DNA from: Ferruginibacter sp.
GTDB taxonomy: Bacteria; Bacteroidota; Bacteroidia; Chitinophagales; Chitinophagaceae
NCBI GenBank assembly: GCA_025350645.1
Contig: JANXXM010000164.1
Location: 1-64,000 of the forward strand
Length of the DNA stretch: 64,000 nt
Direction of reading: 5' to 3'
Shown piece after piece: positions 28,380-39,400 of this stretch (its first letter is position 1; the number at the start of each line of letters is the position of its first letter). The notes beneath the pieces were generated by a model that saw only the letters and a program-made list of their open reading frames with translations, did no database searches and was not told where the DNA came from. The position numbers and the translations under genes were made by a program.

Positions 28380-29591
28380 ATGATAAAAAAAGTTGTACTT
28401 GGTTTTAGTGGTGGTTTAGATACATCATATTGCGCAAAATATCTTACCAAAGAAAAAGGTTATGAAGTACATTCTGTTGTGGTAAATACGGGTGGTTTTA
28501 CAAAAGAAGAACTGACGCAGATTGAAACCAATGCTTACAACCTTGGCGTAAAAACGCATATTGCTATTGATGCTATAAAAAATTATTACGATACCATTAT
28601 TAAATACCTTGTATTTGGCAATGTGCTAAAAAACAATAGTTACCCGCTAAGTGTAAGCGCAGAGCGGCTTAGCCAGGCTGTAAATATTGCAACGCATGTA
28701 AAAAAAATACAGGCAAATGCGGTAGCGCACGGCAGTACGGGCGCAGGCAACGACCAGGTTCGTTTTGATATGATTTTTAATACCCTCATACCTGGTGTGC
28801 AAATAATAACGCCCATAAGAGATATGCAACTGAGCAGAGAAGCAGAAATAAAATACTTGCAAGACGAAGGTGTGGCAATGAATTTTGAAAAAGCCGCCTA
28901 CTCCATAAACAAAGGTTTGTGGGGCACAAGTGTAGGAGGTAAAGAAACACTGCGGAGTAACGGCATGCTGCCGGAAGAAGCCTGGCCCACACAACTGGAT
29001 GGTACATTGCAACCACAAAATATTAAACTTCATTTTATAAAAGGCGAGTTACTGGCAGTAAATAATAAAACGTTTAACCACCCAAGCGAAGCCATACAAT
29101 TTTTACAGAATATAGCAGCAGCCTACGCTATAGGCAGAGATGTACATGTGGGCGATACCATCATTGGCATAAAGGGGCGTGTAGGTTTTGAGGCCGCTGC
29201 ACCCATGGTAATTTTAAAAGCGCATCATGCCCTGGAAAAACATGTGCTCACCAAATGGCAATTAAATTTAAAAGATAATCTTGCACAGTTTTATGGCAAC
29301 TGGCTGCACGAGGGGCAAATAATGGACCCTGCCATGAGGGATATTGAAGCTTTTTTTACCAGCACGCAGCAGCATGTAACGGGAGATGTATTTGTAGAGT
29401 TAATGCCTTATCGCTTTGTAGTAACGGGCATACAATCTGCCTACGACCTTATGAGCAGCCGCTTTGGCAGCTATGGGGAAATGAATACCGGGTGGACAGG
29501 CGAAGATGTGAGAGGTTTTTCAAAAATATTTGGTAACCAAACCGCAATTTATCACCTCATAAAAAAAGATGCAGATGATACAAAAGATTAG
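28380..29591 (+). CDS. argG: argininosuccinate synthase
   Basis: VVLGFSGGLDTSYCAKYL; AVAHGSTGAGNDQVRFD; GLWGTSVGG. Confidence 0.96.
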   Translation: MIKKVVLGFSGGLDTSYCAKYLTKEKGYEVHSVVVNTGGFTKEELTQIETNAYNLGVKTHIAIDAIKNYYDTIIKYLVFGNVLKNNSYPLSVSAERLSQAVNIATHVKKIQANAVAHGSTGAGNDQVRFDMIFNTLIPGVQIITPIRDMQLSREAEIKYLQDEGVAMNFEKAAYSINKGLWGTSVGGKETLRSNGMLPEEAWPTQLDGTLQPQNIKLHFIKGELLAVNNKTFNHPSEAIQFLQNIAAAYAIGRDVHVGDTIIGIKGRVGFEAAAPMVILKAHHALEKHVLTKWQLNLKDNLAQFYGNWLHEGQIMDPAMRDIEAFFTSTQQHVTGDVFVELMPYRFVVTGIQSAYDLMSSRFGSYGEMNTGWTGEDVRGFSKIFGNQTAIYHLIKKDADDTKD

Positions 29592-30558
29592 AGCCGGTAT
29601 TATTGGCGGTGCAGGTTATACCGGCGGGGAGCTTATAAGAATTTTAATAAACCACCCGAATACAGAAATAAGTTTTGTACAAAGTAAAAGCAATGCAGGC
29701 AATGCTTTAAGTAAAATACATGATGACCTTATTGGTGAAACAAATATGATTTTTAACAGCGGGCATCATAACGATATTGACGTTTTATTTTTTTGTGCCG
29801 GGCATGGAGAAGCCATCCGTTTTTTAAAAGATAATGAAATTGCTGCCTCCACAAAAATTATAGATATTGGGAATGATTTTCGGTTACAAAAAGATGCAGC
29901 ATTTAACGGTAGACAATTTATTTATGGCCTGCCGGAATTAAATAAAGAAAAAATAAAAACCGCAGCTAGTATTGCAAACCCCGGCTGCTTTGCTACAGCT
30001 ATACAGTTAGGATTGCTGCCCCTAGCAAAAAATAAGTTATTGCAGCGTACTATATATATCACGGGCATTACAGGGTCTACCGGTGCCGGGCAGCTTCCCT
30101 CTGCCAGCACACATTTTAGCTGGCGAAGCAATAATATACAAGCATACAAAACTTTATCTCACCAGCACCTGGGCGAAATTGGTGAAAGCATTTTTCAATT
30201 GCAGCAACAAAATATTGAACTAAATTTTGTACCATGGCGTGGCGATTTTGCAAGAGGAATTTTTATAAGTTCTCAGCTAAAAACTGAGCAAAGTGTGGAA
30301 GAACTTACTAGGCTCTACAAAGATTTTTATACCAATAATCCTTTTGTATTTATTAGTGATGATCCTATACATTTAAAACAAGTGGTAAATACCAATAAGT
30401 GTGTTATCAATTTAGAAAAAGCAGGGAATAACCTTGTGGTGCATTCTGCCATAGATAATTTATTGAAAGGCGCAAGCGGGCAGGCAGTGCAAAATATGAA
30501 CCTGATGTTTGGCATAGAAGAAACGATGGGATTACAACTAAAAGCAAATTATTTTTAA
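29569..30558 (+). CDS. argC: N-acetyl-gamma-glutamyl-phosphate reductase
   Basis: IRAGIIGGAGYTGGELIRILINHP; IANPGCFATAIQLGLLPL; overlaps the argG 3' end. Confidence 0.96.
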   Translation: MQMIQKIRAGIIGGAGYTGGELIRILINHPNTEISFVQSKSNAGNALSKIHDDLIGETNMIFNSGHHNDIDVLFFCAGHGEAIRFLKDNEIAASTKIIDIGNDFRLQKDAAFNGRQFIYGLPELNKEKIKTAASIANPGCFATAIQLGLLPLAKNKLLQRTIYITGITGSTGAGQLPSASTHFSWRSNNIQAYKTLSHQHLGEIGESIFQLQQQNIELNFVPWRGDFARGIFISSQLKTEQSVEELTRLYKDFYTNNPFVFISDDPIHLKQVVNTNKCVINLEKAGNNLVVHSAIDNLLKGASGQAVQNMNLMFGIEETMGLQLKANYF

Positions 30559-30559
30559 G

Positions 30560-31684
30560 ATGAATTTATTTGATGTATACCCGCTAAATGATGTGACCAT
30601 TGTAAAAGCTGAAGGCAGTTACGTTTGGGATAATAAGGGAGAGAAATATCTTGACCTTTATGGCGGCCATGCCGTAATAAGTATTGGCCATACCAATGCA
30701 CACTGGGTAAAAAGAATAGAAGAGCAAATGCACAAAATTTCTTTTTATTCCAACTCTATAAAGATACCGTTGCAGCAGGAGCTGGCATATAAACTCGGCA
30801 GGCTTTCCGGTAAAGAAAACTACCAGCTATTTTTATGCAACTCCGGCGCAGAGGCAAATGAAAATGCGTTGAAGCTGGCTTCTTTTTACAACGGGCGCAA
30901 AAAAGTTATTGCGTTTAAAAAGGGGTTTCACGGCCGCACATCGCTGGCAGTTGCAGCCACAGATAATCCTGCCATCATTGCACCGGTAAATGAAACAAAT
31001 AATATTATTTTTCTTCCTTTAAACGATGAGGCAGCTCTGGCAAATGCTTTTAGTGAAAATGAAATATCATCTGTTATTATAGAAGGCATACAGGGTGTTG
31101 GCGGTATAAATATTGCAAATGACAGTTTTTTGAAAACCATAAGAAAATTATGCGATGAGCACAATGCTATTTACATAGCGGATAGTGTGCAGTGTGGTTA
31201 TGGCCGTACCGGTAAATTTTATGCGCATGACCATGCCGGTGCAGATGCAGATATTTATACGATGGCAAAAGGTATGGGTAATGGTTTTCCGGTAGCAGGT
31301 ATTTCTATATCTCCAAAAATACACGCAAAACATTTTATGCTGGGTACCACATTTGGCGGCAACCACCTTGCATGTGCAGCAGCCCTTGCCGTGCTGGAAG
31401 AAATGGAAACACACCAGCTTATGGATAACGCACAGCAGGTAGGAAACTACCTTATGACTGAATTAAAAAAACTGCCTCATATTATTGAAGTGAGAGGAAG
31501 AGGACTGATGATAGGCATTCAATTGCCAGATGAATTTGCCCGTGTAAAAAAACAATTATTATTTACCCATAAAATTTTTACAGGCGAAGCTAAACCAAAT
31601 GTAATCCGGCTTTTACCTGCATTAAATATTACAAAAAAGGAGGCCGATATTTTTTTAGCGGCCATTAAAAATGAATTAGAATAA
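30560..31684 (+). CDS. argD: acetylornithine aminotransferase (class III PLP)
   Basis: LYGGHAVISIGHTNAHWVKRI; SGAEANENALKLASFY; ADSVQCGYGRTGKFYAHDHAGADADIYTMAKGMGNGFP. Confidence 0.95.
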   Translation: MNLFDVYPLNDVTIVKAEGSYVWDNKGEKYLDLYGGHAVISIGHTNAHWVKRIEEQMHKISFYSNSIKIPLQQELAYKLGRLSGKENYQLFLCNSGAEANENALKLASFYNGRKKVIAFKKGFHGRTSLAVAATDNPAIIAPVNETNNIIFLPLNDEAALANAFSENEISSVIIEGIQGVGGINIANDSFLKTIRKLCDEHNAIYIADSVQCGYGRTGKFYAHDHAGADADIYTMAKGMGNGFPVAGISISPKIHAKHFMLGTTFGGNHLACAAALAVLEEMETHQLMDNAQQVGNYLMTELKKLPHIIEVRGRGLMIGIQLPDEFARVKKQLLFTHKIFTGEAKPNVIRLLPALNITKKEADIFLAAIKNELE

Positions 31685-31809
31685 AGAATACGAAAACTTT
31701 GCTGCGGTTGCAGGCTCTACAAAATTTATAAAGCCATTAGCATTTAAACCTTTTAAATTAATTGCACACCCTGTAAAAAAAGACGGCAGTTTAAACAAAT
31801 AAAATATTA

Positions 31810-32763
31810 ATGAAAAATTTTATTTCTGTACATGATGTAGAAGACATTGATGCACTGGTGCAACAAGCTCTATTGTACAAAGCAAACCCATTAGCAGATA
31901 TAACGCTTGGCACCAATAAAAAAATTGGTTTATTGTTTTTTAACCCCAGCCTGCGCACAAGAATAAGCACACAAATAGCCGCACAAAATTTGGGCATGGA
32001 GCCCATCATTTTCAATGTAGATAAGGAGGGCTGGGCATTGGAGTTTATGGATGGTGCAATAATGAATGGCAATACCGTGGAGCATATAAAAGATGCAGCA
32101 CCAGTGCTGGGAAGCTACTTTGATATATTGTGCATCCGCACTTTTCCCGGGCTAAAAAACAGGGAAGATGATTATGCGGAAACAGTTATAAATAAATTTA
32201 AAACATACTCCGGAGTACCGGTAATAAGTTTAGAAAGTGCAACGCTTCATCCGCTGCAATCGCTGGCAGATATGGTTACAATAAAAGAACACATAAAAAT
32301 AGAAAAACCCAAAATTGTTTTATGCTGGGCCCCACATATAAAGCCCCTACCACAATGCGTAGCCAATTCCTTTAGCCAGTGGGTAAGCGCATGCGGCAAT
32401 GCAGATTTTTTTATAACACACCCAAAAGGATACGAGCTGGATGCTAAATTTACGAAAGGCGCTGCCATAACCAACCACCAGCAAGAAGCACTTGCAAATG
32501 CAGATATTGTGTATGTAAAAAACTGGAGTGCTTTTAATGATTATGGTGCAATGCCCGGCAACCATGCACACTGGATGCTTACCAACAAAAAATTAGCAGT
32601 AAGTAACAATGCTAAAATAATGCATTGCCTGCCGGTGAGAAGAAATGTAGAGTTAAGTGATGAAGTACTGGATGGTGAATATAGCTTGGTAACCCGGCAG
32701 GGAGAAAACAGAACCTGGGCTGCACAGGCTGTACTTGCAGATATTTTAAAAAATAATTTTTAA
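31810..32763 (+). CDS. argF': N-acetyl-/N-succinylornithine carbamoyltransferase (argF')
   Basis: FFNPSLRTRISTQIAAQNLG (SLRTR rather than canonical STRTR); HCLPVRRNVELSDEVLD; arg cluster context. Confidence 0.9.
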   Translation: MKNFISVHDVEDIDALVQQALLYKANPLADITLGTNKKIGLLFFNPSLRTRISTQIAAQNLGMEPIIFNVDKEGWALEFMDGAIMNGNTVEHIKDAAPVLGSYFDILCIRTFPGLKNREDDYAETVINKFKTYSGVPVISLESATLHPLQSLADMVTIKEHIKIEKPKIVLCWAPHIKPLPQCVANSFSQWVSACGNADFFITHPKGYELDAKFTKGAAITNHQQEALANADIVYVKNWSAFNDYGAMPGNHAHWMLTNKKLAVSNNAKIMHCLPVRRNVELSDEVLDGEYSLVTRQGENRTWAAQAVLADILKNNF

Positions 32764-32929
32764 TACATTATGCCAACACATTATTATGCCGGTTAAAAAG
32801 ATAACGTAGAAACAGCAATTTTGTAGCAGCAGCTTGCTGCAAAAAAACCAGTTAAATTAATTTAATGGGAACTTCACTTTAATCTTTTACATTTAATTTA
32901 TGTTTCCTTACCAGAAACAGCATGCAGAA

Positions 32930-33748
32930 ATGAAGAAATTATTTATCATAAAAATCGGTGGCAATATTATAGATGATGAAGATAAACTATCCTCATTTTT
33001 AAAAGATTTTGCAGCGATTATAGAAGATAAAATACTCGTACATGGCGGCGGAAAACTAGCCACTACAATAGCGGAGGCCATGGGCATACCCCAGCAAATG
33101 GTGGAGGGCAGGCGTATTACAGATGCAGAAACCTTAAAACTGGTAACCATGGTATATGCTGGTTATATCAACAAAAATATTGTAGCGCTGTTACAATCAA
33201 AAGATTGTAATGCCATCGGGCTTAGTGGCGCAGATGGTAACCTAATACAGGCGCACAAAAGAATTAACGAAGATAAAAAACCAACAGATGATGGTGAACA
33301 TACGAAAATAGATTATGGTTTTGCAGGCGATATTGATGCAGTAAATGCAACCCTGTTACAACAACTGCTATCCCAAAAAAGCACGCCGGTTATAGCACCC
33401 ATAACCCATAATAAAAACGGAACCCTTCTAAATACAAATGCAGATACCATTGCAAATGAAACAGCAAAAGCCATGGCAGTATTTTACGATGTTTCGCTTA
33501 TTTATTGTTTTGAAAAAAATGGCGTGCTTTTAAATGCAGCGGATGATGATGGTTTTATGCCAGCCATAAATGTAAAAGAGTATGCCTTTTTAAAAAATAA
33601 AAACATTATTACTGCTGGCATGATACCCAAGCTGGATAATGCTTTTGCAGCTTTGCATGCCGGTGTGCAGCAAATAACTATTGGGCATGCGGCCAGTATA
33701 AATTTATTGATACATCAAAAAGCCGGCACGGCCATTATACATGAGTAA
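32930..33748 (+). CDS. argB: acetylglutamate kinase
   Basis: KLFIIKIGGNIIDDEDKL; ILVHGGGKLATTIAEAMG; ITAGMIPKLDNAFAAL; ORF-track start is 32900. Confidence 0.95.
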   Translation: MKKLFIIKIGGNIIDDEDKLSSFLKDFAAIIEDKILVHGGGKLATTIAEAMGIPQQMVEGRRITDAETLKLVTMVYAGYINKNIVALLQSKDCNAIGLSGADGNLIQAHKRINEDKKPTDDGEHTKIDYGFAGDIDAVNATLLQQLLSQKSTPVIAPITHNKNGTLLNTNADTIANETAKAMAVFYDVSLIYCFEKNGVLLNAADDDGFMPAINVKEYAFLKNKNIITAGMIPKLDNAFAALHAGVQQITIGHAASINLLIHQKAGTAIIHE

Positions 33749-34841
33749 CCAGCCACTGCACATATTATATACCGGTGCTGTGGCACTTTTGCAACAGTTA
33801 ATTGCTACCCCATCTTTAAGTAAAGCAGAAAATAAAACAGCAGCTATTATTGAATATTTTTTAAAAGAAAAAAATATTACCTGTCATCGCCTTGTAAATA
33901 ATGTGTGGGCTGTAAATAAATTTTTTGATGAAAATAAGCCTTCCATTCTTTTGAATTCTCACCACGATACAGTGGCAGCAAATGCAGGCTATACCCGCAA
34001 CCCATACGAGGCTAATATTGAAAATGGAAAATTGTTTGGCCTGGGGAGTACTGATGCCGGCGCATCGCTTGTAAGTTTATTGGCAGCATTTTTATTTTAT
34101 TATGCTAATGAAAATCTTTCGTACAATATTGTGTTTGCAGCCGCAGCAGAAGAAGAAATAAGCGGAGTGAATGGCATTGAAAAACTGTTTGCTGAAGCTG
34201 CCTTTAAAAACCTGTTTGCGCATAAATACAGTTTTGCAATAGTAGGTGAGCCTACACAATTACAGCTTGCAGTAGCAGAAAAAGGCTTGCTGGTACTGGA
34301 TTGTATAGCTTATGGCACCGCAAGCCATGCAGCGAATATAACAAACGATAACGCAATTTATAAGGCAATGCAAGCCATAGAATGGTTTAAAAATTATTCG
34401 TTTGATAAAATATCTCCATTACTTGGAGCTATAAAAATGACCGTAACCAGTATTCAAACAGAAAATAAAATACATAACATTGTTCCTGCAACCTGTAGTT
34501 TTATAGTAGATATCCGCATTAATGAATGCTATACTGCTACTGATGTTTTAACCATCATAAAAGAAAATGTAGCAGTAGAAATTATAGCAAGAAGTACAAG
34601 ACTGCGAGCCACTATTATAGATACTGAATATGTTGTAATAAAAGCTGGAATAGTATTGGGCAAAACAATTTATGGCTCACCCACCATGAGTGATAAAGCA
34701 TTGATACCATTGCCCACATTAAAATGTGGCCCTGGCAACAGTTTGCAAAGCCATACTGCAAATGAATTTGTAGTATTAAAAGACGTAAACGAAGGAATTG
34801 AATTTTATGTGCAGTTACTGGGCTTAGTATTAAATAATTAG
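33741..34841 (+). CDS. argE: M20 family deacetylase (ArgE-like; likely acetylcitrulline/acetylornithine deacetylase)
   Basis: ILLNSHHDTVAANAGYTRNPYEA; GLGSTDAGASLVSLLAAF; AAAEEEISGVNG; overlaps argB. Confidence 0.88.
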   Translation: MSNQPLHILYTGAVALLQQLIATPSLSKAENKTAAIIEYFLKEKNITCHRLVNNVWAVNKFFDENKPSILLNSHHDTVAANAGYTRNPYEANIENGKLFGLGSTDAGASLVSLLAAFLFYYANENLSYNIVFAAAAEEEISGVNGIEKLFAEAAFKNLFAHKYSFAIVGEPTQLQLAVAEKGLLVLDCIAYGTASHAANITNDNAIYKAMQAIEWFKNYSFDKISPLLGAIKMTVTSIQTENKIHNIVPATCSFIVDIRINECYTATDVLTIIKENVAVEIIARSTRLRATIIDTEYVVIKAGIVLGKTIYGSPTMSDKALIPLPTLKCGPGNSLQSHTANEFVVLKDVNEGIEFYVQLLGLVLNN

Positions 34842-34906
34842 TATGGAGTATTGAGATAAAAAATTGTTGTTAATTTTTAAAAAAATAAGGAATCTAAAAT
34901 TAATCG

Positions 34907-36238
34907 ATGAAACTCTGGCAGAAAAATACTGATAGCAATAAAATTGTAGAAACCTTTACCGTAGGGCGTGACAAAGATTTTGACCTCATGCTTGCCCCGT
35001 ATGATGTACTGGGTAATATTGCACATGCAAAAATGCTGGGTACTATCGGGCTGCTCACCAATAATGAGGTAAACGATCTTGTAAAGGAATTACAGCATAT
35101 TTATAAAAACATTGCAGCGGGCACATTTAGTATAGAAGAAAATGTTGAAGATATCCATTCGCAAATAGAATTTTTGCTCACGCAGAAACTGGGAGATACC
35201 GGTAAAAAAATACATGCCGCCCGCAGCAGAAACGACCAGGTACTGGTAGATATAAAATTATTTTTGCGGCAGCAAATTGAAGACCTTGTAAAAACAATAA
35301 AATCGTTTTTTATTTTGCTCCAGCAAAAAAGTGAAGTGTACAAAAATCATTTGCTTCCCGGCTATACCCATTTGCAACTGGCCATGCCTTCCTCCTTTGG
35401 TTTATGGTTTGGTGCTTATGCGGAAAGTTTGGTAGATGATGTGGAAATACTAAAAGCAGCATACCATGTGGTAAATAAAAATCCGCTGGGAAGCGGTGCT
35501 GGCTATGGCTCTTCGTTCCCTATAGATCGTACCTTAACCACAAAATTGCTGGGCTTTGCTTCGCTCAATTACAATGTAGTGTATGCACAAATGGGCAGGG
35601 GCAAAGCAGAGCGTATTACTGCACAGGCATTGGCTAATGTAGCAGATACGCTTGCAAAAATGAGTATGGATATATGCCTTTATCTTAATCAGCATTTTGC
35701 TTTTATATCTTTTCCTGATGAGCTTACCACCGGCAGCAGTATAATGCCCCATAAAAAAAACCCTGATGTATTTGAACTCATCCGTTCCTACTGCAATCGT
35801 ATAAAGGCATTACCCAACGAAATAATAATGATGACCACAAACTTGCCCAGCGGTTATCACAGGGATTTACAATTATTGAAACAGCATCTTTTTCCTGCGT
35901 TTCACACGCTACAGGATTGTATAAATATGGCAACACTTATGTTTACAAATATTACCGTAAACGAAAATATTTTAGCTGATAAAAAGTATACCTATTTATT
36001 TAGTGTGGAAGAAGTAAATAAACTCGTACTACAGGGAATACCTTTTAGAGATGCATATAAAATAGTTGGGGAACGCATCGCACAAAATAATTTTACCGTT
36101 GAACCAACTGTAAATCATACACACGAAGGATCTATTGGTAACCTGCAAAATACTTCCATTGCAGTAATGATGAACCAGCTCATAGCAGCTTTTAATTTTG
36201 AAGAAGCTGCAGATGCTTTGAAATTATTAACTGGATAA
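34907..36238 (+). CDS. argH: argininosuccinate lyase
   Basis: GSSIMPHKKNPDVFELIR signature; HAARSRNDQVLVDIKLFLR. Confidence 0.96.
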   Translation: MKLWQKNTDSNKIVETFTVGRDKDFDLMLAPYDVLGNIAHAKMLGTIGLLTNNEVNDLVKELQHIYKNIAAGTFSIEENVEDIHSQIEFLLTQKLGDTGKKIHAARSRNDQVLVDIKLFLRQQIEDLVKTIKSFFILLQQKSEVYKNHLLPGYTHLQLAMPSSFGLWFGAYAESLVDDVEILKAAYHVVNKNPLGSGAGYGSSFPIDRTLTTKLLGFASLNYNVVYAQMGRGKAERITAQALANVADTLAKMSMDICLYLNQHFAFISFPDELTTGSSIMPHKKNPDVFELIRSYCNRIKALPNEIIMMTTNLPSGYHRDLQLLKQHLFPAFHTLQDCINMATLMFTNITVNENILADKKYTYLFSVEEVNKLVLQGIPFRDAYKIVGERIAQNNFTVEPTVNHTHEGSIGNLQNTSIAVMMNQLIAAFNFEEAADALKLLTG

Positions 36239-36402
36239 AAATATTATCATTTATAAATACGAGCAAACTCCTTTTAAAAGCAAAATAATTATATTTCTGA
36301 AAATAATAATTTAACCCATTTCATAACTATTTGTTAACACAGCCCCGTGGCTTGGTATTGCTTTATGAGCCACATTTGCGCAATATTTCAAAAACAACTT
36401 TT

Positions 36403-39400
36403 ATGAAAAAAATTAGACAATTATTGGTGATGTTTTCACTGGTATTGGTGGGTGCAACTTCGTATGCACAGGAAACTACCTCGGAAATAAGAGGGAAAAT
36501 TTCTGATGAAACTAACAAAACGATTGCAAAGGCAACCATTACTGCCATTCATTTACCCACAGGTACAAAATATGTAACTACCAGCCGGGCAGATGGTGCT
36601 TACAATCTTGCAAATCTTCGTATTGGCGGGCCTTACCTTATTACTACTACCTCAGTAGGATATACAGAGCAAAAACAAGAAAATATTTTTCTTGCCCTTG
36701 GTCAGGAATACAATGGAAATTTTATACTAGTTACAGATACGAAAGCCTTAACAGGCGTTGTTGTTACTGCTACAAGACAAGATAAAGTTTTTAATAATAA
36801 CCGCACAGGAAGCCAGGAAGTAATTTCCCGCAACCAAATTGAGCGTTTACCTACTATCAGCAGATCTTTTGGAGATTTTACAAAACTTACTCCCTCTGCA
36901 AATGGAAACAGCTTTGGTGGTGTAAGTTCTTCATATAATAACCTTACAGTAGATGGTGCAAATTTTAATAATGCTTTTGGTTTATCTGGAACACTAGGCG
37001 GGCAAACCAGTTCTCAGCCTATAAGTATAGATGCCATTGAGCAAATACAGGTAAACATTTCTCCGTACGATGTGCGCCAGGGAAGTTTTACAGGTGCCGG
37101 CATTAACTCTGTAACCCGCAGTGGTACTAATAAATTTAAAGGTTCTGTTTATGGTTTTTCCCGGTCAGAAAATACTCAGGGCTATAAAGTAAATGCAGCC
37201 CAGGCGGTAAAAACCAACATTGATTACAATCAATACGGGGCTTCTTTTGGTGGTCCGATTATAAAAGATAAAGTATTCTTTTTTGGAAGTTACGAGCAAG
37301 AAAAAATTGCCTTACCAGGTTCTCCAACATGGAGAGCAGCACAACCAGGCGAAACCGGTGATAACATTGGAATTTCTCAGGCGAAATCTGCAGATCTGGA
37401 TGCATTGAAAACATTTTTAATCAGCAAATTTGGCTATGACCCTGGTTCTTACGATAATTATAATTATAGAACTGAAAGTAAAAAAGCTACAGTTCGCTTT
37501 GATTGGAACATTAACAGCAAAAATACTTTTACCATAAAATATAATTATTTACAATCATTAAAAGATCAGCCTGCAAGCAATAGTGGCGCACAAGGCAGCC
37601 GCCAGCCGAGCAATACAGGTATGCCCTTTAGTGGTAATGGTTATACGATCAATAACAACTTTAATATTTTTATTGCAGAATTAAATACCCGCTTTAATAA
37701 TAAAGCAAACAACAAATTACAAATTGGTTATACTGCGCTAAGAGATTTTAGAGCCAGCCTTAGCGCAAGTAAAGATTTTCCGTTGGTAGATATTTTGAAC
37801 GGACAAAACCAAACGTATACATCGTTTGGATATGAGCCATTTACTTACAATAATAAACTGAATACAAATATTTTTCAATTCTCCGATATTTTTACAGTGT
37901 ATAAAGGTGCGCATGAAATTACAGTGGGAACACAAAATTTTATAAAAAAATTCCAAAACGGTTTTGCACCTAATTATAACGGGTATTTCCGTTTTAATAC
38001 ACTGGCAGATTTTTATGCTTCTGCAAACGATCCTTACCTCTCTGCCACACAACCTGGTACACAATTAGCTACGCAGCGCCGTTTATCTTATTCGTCTACA
38101 AAAGATGGCAGCTTTCCTTTTGCAGAAATAGGTGCGGTAGAATTGGGCTTTTTTGCACAGGATAAATTCAGGGTTAAACCAAATTTTACCGTTACTTATG
38201 GTGTACGTATAGATGTGCCAACATTCAACAATAAATTCGCAACAAACGATAGTTTAAAAACCCTCACATTTAGAAATGGCGAAAAAATTGATGTAGGTTT
38301 AAAGCCTCCAACAAAAGCATTGTTTAGCCCACGTGTAGGTTTTAACTGGGATGTGGCCAATGATAAATTAACCCAGATTAGAGGTGGTGTAGGTGTATTT
38401 GCAGGCCCGCCTCCTTTTGTATGGATAAGCAACCAGGCAGGTAACAATGGTGTACAATTTGGTAGTTTTGTAGCAGGTAATGCGGCTACCGCAAACCAGC
38501 CGTTTTCTCCTGATGTAAATGCTTTTCGCCCGGCAGGTGGTTTGCTTTCTACCAGCTATAATATTGCTGTTACCGATAAGAATTTCAGGTATCCTCAAAA
38601 TCTAAAAGCCAGCCTTGGTATAGATAGAAAATTACCCCGTAACTGGTCGGTAACTTTAGAAGGTACATACAACAAAGACATTAATGCTGTATATTTTCAA
38701 AACATAGGTTTACCAGCATCTGGTGTTCCATTGGTAGGTACAGATAACAGAATTCGTTACAGCGCTACACAAATTTATTCAGGGTCTACTTTATCAAACC
38801 CAAATATAAGCGATGCAATACTGATGAAAAATTCCAATAAAGGGTATGGTTATTTTTTAACAACACAGATACAAAAAACGTACAAAAATTTTAGCGGTAG
38901 TGTATCGTATACTTACAGCAAAGCAAAAACAATAAATGATGGTGGCTCTATTGCACAAAGTAACTGGAGAGACAGGCCGGTAGCGGGAGATCCTAATGCA
39001 AATGACCTGGGTTATGGTAACTTTTACCAGCCGCACAGGGTTATAGCTTATGGTACCTATCGTTTTGAATATGCAAAACATTTTGCAACATCATTGGGTA
39101 TTACTTTTGAAGCCGCAAATAATGGTGCAGCTTCTTATGTATACAACGGAGATGTAAACGGTGATGGACAAACCACCAATGATCTCATGTATATTCCAAG
39201 AAGTCAATCAGAAATCCTACTGGTAAAATCCAGCACTACAGATCCAAGATCTGCAGACCAGATATGGACACAATTAAATGCATTTATAAACCAGGATGTT
39301 TACTTAAGCAAACACAGAGGCGAAGTTGCTGAAAGGAATGCTGCCATCGCTCCTTTTTTTAAGCAGGTAAATTTTAATCTTACACAAGATGTTTATTTTG

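Noticed and set aside
28647-29033. 128-aa ORF antisense to argG
   Set aside because: Antisense shadow of a confident conserved gene.
32822-32849. GCAGC-AGCTT-GCTGC hairpin between argF' and argB as a terminator
   Set aside because: Short stem with no clear U-run on the plus strand; too weak to call.
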